Origin: JAABRU01 sp050180235
GTDB taxonomy: Bacteria > Desulfobacterota > Desulfobacteria > Desulfobacterales > Desulfococcaceae
Reading direction: 5' to 3'
Assembly (NCBI GenBank): GCA_050180235.1
Contig: JBFXEJ010000039.1
Span: 1 to 47,190 of the forward strand
Length of the DNA stretch: 47,190 nt
The notes below the pieces were generated by a model. The model made no database searches and had not been told where the DNA came from. It worked only from the letters and a program-made list of their open reading frames with translations. How positions within the stretch are numbered: position 1 is the stretch's first letter; every line of letters begins with the position of its first letter. This document shows, in pieces, positions 22,663 to 29,696 of the stretch. Position numbers and translations under genes: made by a program.

Positions 22663-23643
22663 ATGAAAAGAAACATACTGATATTATTTGCTGATCCGAG
22701 TTTTGAAATTTCCGAAAGGGAATGGGAGCCGGATTATTTTCGGAAAGTTCTGGGAAAAGAGGATGTGAATATTCACATCGCTCTGTATAAAGATGTGTAT
22801 TTTTTTCTGGACTCATCGGGCGACCGCCGCTTTTTTGTCAATGGAAAGGAACTCGCGATTGATGAAAGTCTGGCCTTTGTCTGGTTCCGCACACGGGGCG
22901 AGCGTTCTGACATGATGTATGACATGATGCCTTTTATGAACGGGCTGGCTTATCTGCTGAAAAAAAAGGGAATTATGTTTTTTGATGAGGAACTCGGAGA
23001 CATGGTTTCCATCAACAAATTTTCCGACAAGATCATCCTGTCTGCGGAAAACTTTCAACTGCCCAAAACCTTTCTGATTACCAACTCCAAAGCCGCAGAT
23101 CAGGACTGGATTCTCAGGGAACTGGGTTTTCCCATTGTGCTCAAGGAAAAAGCATACGGAAGCAGGGGAGACGGTGTTTCCCTGCTGAAAAACAGGGCCG
23201 AGTTTGACCGGTATTTTGCGGAAGAAAGAACCTTTTTCATTTTGCAGGAATTCATTCCCAATGATGTGGAATACCGCTATGTGATTTCAGATTACAAACT
23301 GCGCCGGGTGGAGCAGAGGTGGCACAATGAATCTGAGGAATTCCGCAACAACAGTTGTCTGGGTGCACGGGAGGAAACCATTGATCTCAGCACGATAGAA
23401 CCCTTTATCCGGGCGGAATCCGAAAGATCTGCACGGGTGTTCAAACGGGATCTCTGCGGACTGGATATTATCAAAAGCAATGGAAAATACTATTTTGTGG
23501 AAGTCAATCATACCCCCGGTTTTGACAATCCTGACAAGGCTGATCCGGATTTTTACAAGGTCAATGTGTTCAGTGTGAATGTGGTGCTGGATGATATTAT
23601 CGGCCATATCCGCAAACATGCGGAAAGAACTGGGCGGAAATAG
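22663..23643 (+). CDS. RimK-like ATP-grasp carboxylate-amine ligase
   Basis: The 326-residue protein has the ATP-grasp fold: K161 in PIVLKEKAYG, glycine-rich loop SRGDGVS (167-173), E196 in FFILQEFIP, D268 in LCGLDIIKSNGKYYF, and E280/N282 in FVEVNHTPGFDN, the metal ligands. Such ligases join an acyl-phosphate to an amine, often an amino acid or peptide. The N-terminal 120 residues (ILILFADPSFEISEREWEPD) resemble the pre-ATP-grasp domain of RimK relatives. ATG 22663 is favoured (GGAAAG ten bases upstream); ATG 22645 and 22654 overlap the racemase end. The genes are effectively contiguous, so racemase and ligase are probably co-translated. Confidence 0.85.
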   Translation: MKRNILILFADPSFEISEREWEPDYFRKVLGKEDVNIHIALYKDVYFFLDSSGDRRFFVNGKELAIDESLAFVWFRTRGERSDMMYDMMPFMNGLAYLLKKKGIMFFDEELGDMVSINKFSDKIILSAENFQLPKTFLITNSKAADQDWILRELGFPIVLKEKAYGSRGDGVSLLKNRAEFDRYFAEERTFFILQEFIPNDVEYRYVISDYKLRRVEQRWHNESEEFRNNSCLGAREETIDLSTIEPFIRAESERSARVFKRDLCGLDIIKSNGKYYFVEVNHTPGFDNPDKADPDFYKVNVFSVNVVLDDIIGHIRKHAERTGRK

Positions 23644-23644
23644 C

Positions 23645-24475
23645 ATGGAGAATACCGGACTGCTGAGAGAAAAACCTGAAATTTTCAGGAAAAAGGTCAC
23701 AGATCTGATTTTCCGCTCCATGCGTCCGGAAGCCGATTATATTCCGGACGCATCTCTGATTTCAGAGGCTTCCGCTGTGCTGTTTCTGCTTGGCCCGGAA
23801 TACGGGAAAAATTCTGACATCTGCCTGATTCTGAACAAAAGATCCGTGAATGTAGGCCAGCCCGGTGATCTCTGCTGTCCGGGCGGGGGACTGATGCCTG
23901 TGCTGGATGATGTGCTGGCCCGGCTTGTCACCCTGCCCGGATTTCCCATGCGGCAATGGCCTTACTGGTCTGCAATGAAAAAACAGCATCCCCCGGCAGC
24001 GCGCAGCATTGCAAATCTGTTCGCTGCAGGATTGCGGGAAGGACTTGAGGAAATGCAACTGAATCCTTTTCGCGTCCGTTTTCTGGGGCCGCTCCCTCAC
24101 GCCCGGCTTGTCCTGTTCCGGCGGGTTATCTATCCTTTGGCAGCATGGGTTTCCGGGCAGAAACGTTTTTTCCCCAACTGGGAAGTGGAAAAAGTGGTTT
24201 ATATTCCCCTGCGCTGTCTGCTCAATCCTGCGCATTATGCCCTGTACCGGGTGCAGTATTCAGCCCGTGCCGAAGAAAAAATTCATCGGAAAACACAGGA
24301 TTTTCCCTGTTTTTTATATGAATGTGAAGGAGAAAGGGAAATACTTTGGGGTGCGACCTTCCGCATTGTCATGAACTTTCTGCAACTGGTTTTTGGATTT
24401 ACTCCGCCGGATGCACAAAATCTGCCCGTGATTTCAGGAACCATCCGCAAAGCCTATCTGACCGGGAAAAGATAG
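23645..24475 (+). CDS. NUDIX hydrolase with expanded Nudix box
   Basis: The 276-residue protein has LCCPGGGLMPVLDD and, about 37 residues later, AAGLREGLEEMQLNPFRVRF: the two halves of a Nudix box (GGxxxxxD ... REGxEE) split by an insert containing LPGFPMRQWPYW. It otherwise resembles CoA-pyrophosphatase-like Nudix proteins, with NWEVEKVVYIPLRCLLNPAH and later strands. It should hydrolyse a nucleoside diphosphate derivative; the substrate is unknown. The ATG follows the ATP-grasp stop after one base, so they are one transcription unit. It may clean up the CoA or nucleotide by-products of that pathway (speculative). Confidence 0.78.
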   Translation: MENTGLLREKPEIFRKKVTDLIFRSMRPEADYIPDASLISEASAVLFLLGPEYGKNSDICLILNKRSVNVGQPGDLCCPGGGLMPVLDDVLARLVTLPGFPMRQWPYWSAMKKQHPPAARSIANLFAAGLREGLEEMQLNPFRVRFLGPLPHARLVLFRRVIYPLAAWVSGQKRFFPNWEVEKVVYIPLRCLLNPAHYALYRVQYSARAEEKIHRKTQDFPCFLYECEGEREILWGATFRIVMNFLQLVFGFTPPDAQNLPVISGTIRKAYLTGKR

Positions 24476-24510
24476 CGTTTTGGGGTTCGTTGACATTCCC
24501 GGTTTCCTCG

Positions 24511-24555
24511 TTCCCACGCTTTGCGTGGGAATGCCGCCGGGACGTTTCACGTCCC
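24511..24555. repeat. Pair of short hairpins
   Basis: TTCCCACGC-TTT-GCGTGGGAA (24511-24531) followed by GGGACGT-TTC-ACGTCCC (24539-24555). Both are typical dispersed short palindromes. They lie between the NUDIX and TIR genes and may end transcription of the former. Confidence 0.75.
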
Positions 24556-24687
24556 GCAGATTTTTGCAGGGTAGTTGAAGGGATAGCGAAATTCACCACG
24601 TAACTGTGCAGTTTGACAAAATATGCGAATATTTGTAATCAGATACAGGACGTTGATCAGACAAAAACCGTTATTCCGGATAAAATC

Positions 24688-26259
24688 ATGCCATCTTCAC
24701 ATGCAGCACACAGCGTATTCATCAGTTCATCGCCTGAAGACAGAGAAGCCGCGAAAAAACTGTTTCATGCACTCAGGCAGGCAAATATCAGCGTCTGGTT
24801 TGAAGAGGAATCCCTGCTGCCGGGACAGAAGCGGGATATTGCCATCCGCAGTGCCATACGGGAGAGCCGTTTTTTTCTTGTGCTTCTTTCCTCCCATTCT
24901 GTGAAGCGGGGGCAGGTCAACAGGGAAGTAACCCGCGCTCTGGAGCTGATTGATGAATTTCCTGAAAATGATATTTTTGTCATTCCGGTACGATTGGATG
25001 CCTGCGAGCCTGCACATGAAAAACTGCGGGAACTGGTGATGACGGATCTGTTTCCGGACTGGAATTCGGGTGTTAAAAAAATACTGCTGACCATCCATAT
25101 ACAGATAAACACCGACCCGGAAAGTGATATATCTCAGAGAAATACACCCAATGCTGCCAACCCCTTGCCGGATGCTCCCCCGGTTCAAAACAGGCCGGAG
25201 GAAGAACATTCCGGAACTGTTCAGTCTGTTCCTCCAAATGAAAAAGAAAAACCCCCTTCCCTGCTTCCCGCGTTTGCTGTTCTGCTTATTCTCATTGGCG
25301 CAATCACAGGCATTGGTTTTATCAGCAGAAACGCCCTTTTTACACTTCTTGACCGGTATTCCAGAGATTTCAGCATATTTGCGGTGTATGCCGGGTTCAC
25401 AGTCATCAGCCTGACTGCGGCTGTAGTCATGTTCGGCATTATGCGCAGTTCCGGCATGTTCAGGAAAACCGGTAAACAGGAACAGTATGAATTCGGCGGG
25501 GCAATGGCCGGTTTTCTTGTCACTTTGATGTTTCTCATCATCGCCCATTCTTTGCACAGTCCCGCGCCGGTTTTTCTGGAAATTTCGGGAAATATCCGCT
25601 TTGTTCAGGAAGGAAAACCAACCGGGCCGGTTTATGGCGCAACGGTTTCCCTTGCGGGTGTGTCCGGCCACCGAACCGAGACAGACAAAGACGGCAATTT
25701 CAGGCTGCATATTCCGGATGACCGGCAGATGCAGGAAATTGAAATCATGGCAGACTATCAGTCCCAGACGCAGTACAAAAAAATTCAGCGGGCAGAAGCC
25801 GGGAATGTGAAGATGGAAATACCCAAACCGCCGGAGGTGAAAATCGGGACTGTCAGTCCGGATGTAAAAATTGTCACCCGTTCTGTGCGGGAAATGAAAG
25901 GAATTGTCCGGTTTGTGAAAAACGGGCAGGCAATGGGGCCGGCTGCCGGGGCTGAGATTTCAGACACATCAGCATACAGCCGCACGGAATCAGACATGCA
26001 AGGCCATTTTTCCCTTGCAATTTATGATTTTGATGAGCGTAAAGAAATAAAACTGCAGGTGAAGTATCAGTCTGAAACGCACATGATTCAGATAGCCAAG
26101 TCTGCGGTTGAGTCCGGGAAAGTGGTGATTGAAATTCCTGTAACGGATGATGCGGAAAAGAAAACCTCAGATGCGAAAACATCCGTGAATGTGGAAACCA
26201 AAGGAGATAAAAGCCCGGCTGTGGTTTCCAATGGGGATGTAACAGTGAATTATAAGTAG
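24688..26259 (+). CDS. Membrane TIR-domain protein with two periplasmic carboxypeptidase-regulatory-like repeats
   Basis: The 523-residue protein starts with a TIR domain (about 8-140): HSVFISSSPEDREAAKKLFH, SVWFEEESLLPGQ, FFLVLLSSHSVKRGQVNREV and IFVIPVRLDAC. TIR domains are NAD-cleaving or assembly modules; a Glu in NREVTRAL sits near the usual catalytic Glu, but the W of S-x-W is absent. A Pro/Glu-rich linker leads to three membrane helices (about 192-213, 229-252, 271-288) with a Lys/Arg-rich loop (MFRKTGKQEQ) between the last two, predicting TIR inside and C-terminus outside. Two homologous beta domains follow (about 298-379 and 401-483; GNIRFVQEGKPTGPV and GIVRFVKNGQAMGPA), then a tail ending SPAVVSNGDVTVNYK. 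ATG 24688 is chosen for TIR spacing; TTG 24613 would add 25 residues. The TPR-PDZ gene follows. Confidence 0.82.
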   Translation: MPSSHAAHSVFISSSPEDREAAKKLFHALRQANISVWFEEESLLPGQKRDIAIRSAIRESRFFLVLLSSHSVKRGQVNREVTRALELIDEFPENDIFVIPVRLDACEPAHEKLRELVMTDLFPDWNSGVKKILLTIHIQINTDPESDISQRNTPNAANPLPDAPPVQNRPEEEHSGTVQSVPPNEKEKPPSLLPAFAVLLILIGAITGIGFISRNALFTLLDRYSRDFSIFAVYAGFTVISLTAAVVMFGIMRSSGMFRKTGKQEQYEFGGAMAGFLVTLMFLIIAHSLHSPAPVFLEISGNIRFVQEGKPTGPVYGATVSLAGVSGHRTETDKDGNFRLHIPDDRQMQEIEIMADYQSQTQYKKIQRAEAGNVKMEIPKPPEVKIGTVSPDVKIVTRSVREMKGIVRFVKNGQAMGPAAGAEISDTSAYSRTESDMQGHFSLAIYDFDERKEIKLQVKYQSETHMIQIAKSAVESGKVVIEIPVTDDAEKKTSDAKTSVNVETKGDKSPAVVSNGDVTVNYK

Positions 26260-26332
26260 GTCGGATTAGGCCGGAGGCCGTAATCCGACAATATACAGTT
26301 GTCTGTGTCGGATTACGTTTTGCTAATCCGAC
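26260..26332 (+). repeat. Twin hairpins with interchangeable arms between TIR and TPR genes
   Basis: Hairpin 1: GTCGGATTA (26260-26268) and TAATCCGAC (26281-26289). Hairpin 2: GTCGGATTA (26307-26315) and TAATCCGAC (26324-26332). All four arms match, so alternative pairings are possible. The first arm begins directly after the TIR stop codon. There is no T-run. Confidence 0.8.
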
Positions 26333-26377
26333 CTTGCATGACTGTCAGAAGTGATCCCAAATGGATAGGAAAAACAA

Positions 26378-28729
26378 ATGAATGCCCAATTTTTCAGACT
26401 GGCAATTTTTCTGCCTTTGATATTCTTTCACGCTGCTTACGCGGAAGAAAATCTTTCCACATCCGGAAACCAAAGCCCGGCCATAAAAGCAGGCGGAGAT
26501 GTCAACATCAATTATGGCCTGTCCGAAGAACAGATTCGGAAAATCCTCGGCAGTTTTGCAGAAGAACTGATTAAAAAGTTGAACATTACCGAACAGGCAG
26601 TTCAGCATTTCTTTAAAATTTTGGAAGAAAAACAGGTTCCTCCGGATCAGTTGCAAGCCAAATTGGAAAAAATTGCCGGGAATTACAAAGAATTGTTAAA
26701 CAAACTTGAAGGCTTTCAGTCTGATGATCCCCTTGTGGCGGATTTGAAGAAAAAAGCACGGGAGGCATTGGAAAACGGTAATTTTGATGAGGCCGAAAAA
26801 CTGCTGAATCAGGCCAAAGACAGGGATATGGAAGTTGTCAAACAGCAAGAAGATATGATCCGTCAGCTTCAGGAAGCCAAAAAGAAACGATTGTTGTCAG
26901 CCGCAGCATCAGCGTCTGAAATCGGGGAATTGAAAAATATCCAATTGGATTATAAGATAGCTGCGGAATATTACAAAGAGGCTGCGGAACTGGTTCCGGA
27001 GGGAAATGATTTGATTGTGGCTAAATATCTTCATAAATGGGGTTCGGTCTGTGAGTATGCAGGAATATACAGAGAAGGAATTGAACCTCTTCAAAAATCT
27101 CTGGAAATCCGGGAACGTGTTTTGGGAAAAGAACATCCGGATGTTGCCGCTTCCCTCAACAATCTGGCCGGACTGTACAATTCTCAGAGCCGTTATGAGG
27201 AAGCCGAACCTCTGTACAAACGCTCTTTGGGGATTTGGGAAAAAGTTCTGGGGCAGGAACATCCGGATGTTGCCGCTTCCCTCAACAATCTGGCCGGACT
27301 GTACAATTCTCAGGGCCGTTATGAGGAAGCCGAACCTCTGTACAAACGCTCTTTGGGGATTTGGGAAAAAGTTCTGGGGTCGGAAAATCCGAATGTTGCC
27401 GCTTCACTCAACAATCTGGCCGGACTGTACCGAAATCAGGGCCGTTATGAGGAGGCCGAACCTCTGTACAAACGCTCTTTGGGGATTTGGGAAAAAGTTC
27501 TGGGGTCGGAACATCCGAATGTTGCCGCTTCACTCAACAATCTGGCATTATTGTATGATTCTCAGGGCCGTTATGAGGAAGCCGAACCCCTGAACAAACG
27601 CTCTTTGGCTATCAGTGAAAAAGTGCTGGGACCGGAACATCCGAATGTTGCCACTGCACTCAACAATCTGGCGGAATTATATGATTCTCAGGGCCGTTAT
27701 GAGGAAGCCGAACCTATGTACAAAAGCTCTTTGGAAATTTTTGAAAGAGTTCTGGGACCGAAACATCCGCATGTTGCCACTTCACTCGGCAGTCTGGCCG
27801 GACTGTACCAAAATCAGGGCCGTTATGAGGAAGCCGAACCCCTGAACAAACGCTCTTTGGCTATCAGTGAAAAAGTTCTGGGACCGAAACATCCGAATGT
27901 TGCCACTGCACTCAGCAATCTGGCAGAACTGTACCAAAATCAGGGCCGTTATGAGGAAGCCGAACCTCTGTACAAACGCTCTTTGGCTATCAGGGAAAAA
28001 ATTCTGGGGCCGGAACATCCGGACGTTGCCACTGCACTCAGCAATCTGGCCGAACTGTACCGAAATCAGGGATGTTATAAAAATGCTGAACCTTTGTACA
28101 AACGCTCTTTGGCTATCATGGAAAAAGTTCTGAGATTGGAACATCCGAATGTTGCTACTTCTCTCAGCAATCTGGCATTATTGTATGATTCTCAGGGCCG
28201 TTATGAAGAAGCCGAACCCCTGCATAAACGCTCTTTGGCTATCCGGGAAAAAATTCTGGGGCAGGAACATCCGGATGTCGCCAATTCACTCAACAATCTG
28301 GCCGCACTGTACCGAAATCAGGGTCGTTATGAGGAAGCCGAACCTCGGCTTAAACGCTCTTTGAAAATTTGTGAAAAGAAACTGGGGAAGGAGCACCCAA
28401 ATACCGTCACTGTTCGGAACAATCTGGAAGAATTATTCAAACAGCAACAGGGAAATGCCATAAAAGTGGAGGGCATTGTGGAAAACAGTCAGGCACAAAA
28501 GGAAAACATTTTGCCCGGTGATCTGATTGTGCTGTATGACGGCATACGGATCACATCGGCACCGCAACTGCCAGCCGCTGGAAAGAAAAACGCACAGAAA
28601 CAAAGCATTGAACTCATCCTCATCCGAAATAAAAAGCCCGTAAAAATTCAACTCAAGGGCGGCCCCATTGGTGTAAAAATTTCCACAGTCACGGTGGAAG
28701 AGGAAATATTGAAGGTTTTGAATGAGTAA
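26378..28729 (+). CDS. Exported TPR-repeat protein with C-terminal PDZ domain
   Basis: The 783-residue protein has a signal peptide (FFRLAIFLPLIFFHAAYA, cleavage near residue 22), then GNQSPAIKAGGDVNINYGLS, a coiled/helical region (about 45-190), one degenerate and ten near-identical 42-residue TPR units of the kinesin-light-chain type (SLNNLAxLYxxQGRYEEAEP-LYKRSLxIxEKVLGxEHPxVA), and a PDZ domain (about 690-783; GIVENSQAQKENILPGDLIV, LYDGIRI). TPR arrays bind peptides or partner proteins; PDZ domains bind C-termini. It should sit in the periplasm, on the same side as the beta repeats of the preceding TIR protein. It is 118 bases downstream and shares the SPAxxxxGDVxxNY motif, so the two probably act together. 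Confidence 0.85.
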   Translation: MNAQFFRLAIFLPLIFFHAAYAEENLSTSGNQSPAIKAGGDVNINYGLSEEQIRKILGSFAEELIKKLNITEQAVQHFFKILEEKQVPPDQLQAKLEKIAGNYKELLNKLEGFQSDDPLVADLKKKAREALENGNFDEAEKLLNQAKDRDMEVVKQQEDMIRQLQEAKKKRLLSAAASASEIGELKNIQLDYKIAAEYYKEAAELVPEGNDLIVAKYLHKWGSVCEYAGIYREGIEPLQKSLEIRERVLGKEHPDVAASLNNLAGLYNSQSRYEEAEPLYKRSLGIWEKVLGQEHPDVAASLNNLAGLYNSQGRYEEAEPLYKRSLGIWEKVLGSENPNVAASLNNLAGLYRNQGRYEEAEPLYKRSLGIWEKVLGSEHPNVAASLNNLALLYDSQGRYEEAEPLNKRSLAISEKVLGPEHPNVATALNNLAELYDSQGRYEEAEPMYKSSLEIFERVLGPKHPHVATSLGSLAGLYQNQGRYEEAEPLNKRSLAISEKVLGPKHPNVATALSNLAELYQNQGRYEEAEPLYKRSLAIREKILGPEHPDVATALSNLAELYRNQGCYKNAEPLYKRSLAIMEKVLRLEHPNVATSLSNLALLYDSQGRYEEAEPLHKRSLAIREKILGQEHPDVANSLNNLAALYRNQGRYEEAEPRLKRSLKICEKKLGKEHPNTVTVRNNLEELFKQQQGNAIKVEGIVENSQAQKENILPGDLIVLYDGIRITSAPQLPAAGKKNAQKQSIELILIRNKKPVKIQLKGGPIGVKISTVTVEEEILKVLNE
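27152..28411 (+). repeat. Ten 126-bp tandem repeats encoding TPR units
   Basis: Ten units of exactly 126 bp (42 codons). Adjacent units are very similar at DNA level; many share AACAATCTGGCC, CAGGGCCGTTATGAGGAAGC and CGAACC blocks. No unit contains an indel. Such an array can gain or lose whole units by recombination without frame loss. Confidence 0.93.
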
Positions 28730-28761
28730 AAGAGATTGCGGATAACAGGGGAGTGGCGTTC

Positions 28762-28849
28762 ACAACTACAGGGATTTATGTAAGAAAGGATTTTTAGATC
28801 CCTGAAATCCTTTATACAACTACAAGGATTTATGTAAGAAAGGATTTTT
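28762..28849. repeat. Direct repeat, two 34-bp copies
   Basis: ACAACTACAGGGATTTATGT... at 28762-28795 and ACAACTACAAGGATTTATGT... at 28816-28849 differ at one base. A partial inverse (AATCCCTG...AAAAAATCCCTGTAGTT) follows near 28852-28882, so the whole block could fold. It lies between the TPR-PDZ and cupin genes. Confidence 0.8.
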
Positions 28850-28942
28850 TTATAATCCCTGCTTATAAAAAATCCCTGTAGTTTCTGTAGCGCAACCCAA
28901 ATTTATTAAGATATTGCCGAAAATTTGAAAGGAGATGAAAAA

Positions 28943-29263
28943 ATGGGATTTATTGACATGAATGCTCTGAAAGTCCGGGAAATGCTCCCCGGTCTGCGGG
29001 CGAAATTTGTGCATACGGAAAATATGACTTTTTCCTACTGGAACATCGATGCCGGTGCGGTACTGCCGGAACATTCCCACCCGCACGAGCAGGTAGCCAA
29101 TATGCTGGAAGGCGAGTTTGAACTTACGGTGAACGGAGAAGCAAAGATAATGCATCCTGGAGATGTGTGTGTGATTCCTCCCAATGCCCGGCATTCAGGA
29201 CGGGCAATTACCGACAGCCGGGTGCTGGATGTGTTTTATCCGGTGCGGGAGGATTACCGCTAA
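28943..29263 (+). CDS. Small cupin-domain protein
   Basis: The 106-residue single-domain cupin has motif 1 LPEHSHPHEQVANMLEGEFE (metal-binding His, His, Glu) and motif 2 HPGDVCVIPPNARHSG. Proteins like this bind a metal and either catalyse a small-molecule reaction or sense a ligand; the substrate is unknown. The ATG at 28943 is supported by AAAGGAG eight bases before it; the frame opens earlier at 28925. It stands alone, flanked by repeat blocks, and no operon partner is evident. Confidence 0.88.
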   Translation: MGFIDMNALKVREMLPGLRAKFVHTENMTFSYWNIDAGAVLPEHSHPHEQVANMLEGEFELTVNGEAKIMHPGDVCVIPPNARHSGRAITDSRVLDVFYPVREDYR

Positions 29264-29696
29264 GGGGCTGTATCAAAATAAGTTGTTCCAACCCTGAGGA
29301 TTTTCAAAACCCTCAGGGTTTTTCAGACAGAAAATTGTACAGGTTATTTTTTTACAGCCCTAATGTGATTTCCGGAAAAGAATATAACACCAAAGCACCA
29401 CAGGCTTCCGGCTTGTGCCTGTGAACTGAACCGGGATATTTATTTTCATAACTGATGTTACACAGCCTTTCCAAAAATCAGGCAGTTATGCTCTTTGACC
29501 GTCATTCCGGCAAAAGACGGAATCCGGTATTTTCAACGTGTTCCGGATACCGGCTTTCGCCGGTATGACGAAGAGGCGTAGCATCAGTTAAGTAATTTCC
29601 CGCCATATCCGCGAACGCAGGTATCCGGCAGATAAAGACTTATGGATTCCTGCTTTCTCCGGAATGACGGATGAGTTATTGAATTCTCGTTTTTTA
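29264..29696. other. Gene-free repeat region
   Basis: No gene is supported. After the cupin gene comes an AACCCTGAGGATTTTCAAAA...CCTCAGGGTT hairpin (about 29289-29322), a truncated R3 element (29363-29450), the R4 element (29449-29592), and another CGGAATGACGG/ATTCCTGCTTTC block (about 29645-29670). Confidence 0.75.
29363..29592. repeat. Truncated R3 element fused to R4 element
   Basis: R3-type sequence (TGTGATTTCCGG...GGGATATTTATTTTCATAA) runs from 29363 and breaks at about 29450. There R4 begins: TAACTGATGTTACACAGCCT to AGGCGTAGCATCAGTTA at about 29590, with terminal inverted repeats and an internal GTCATTCCGGC...CCGGTATGACG palindrome. R3's right end (AAATCACCT) is missing. This looks like R4 inserted into, or recombined with, R3. 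R4 ends also occur at about 7665, 10804 and 15320. Confidence 0.7.

Noticed and set aside
24727..25710. 327-codon minus-strand frame opposite the TIR gene
   Set aside because: Antisense shadow; the TIR, membrane and beta-domain pattern on the plus strand is clear and the reverse translation resembles no family.
27015..27593. Second plus-strand frame with repeated RNALWGFGKKFWG-like units
   Set aside because: It is the +1/+2 frame of the 126-bp TPR array; its periodicity is inherited from the real gene.
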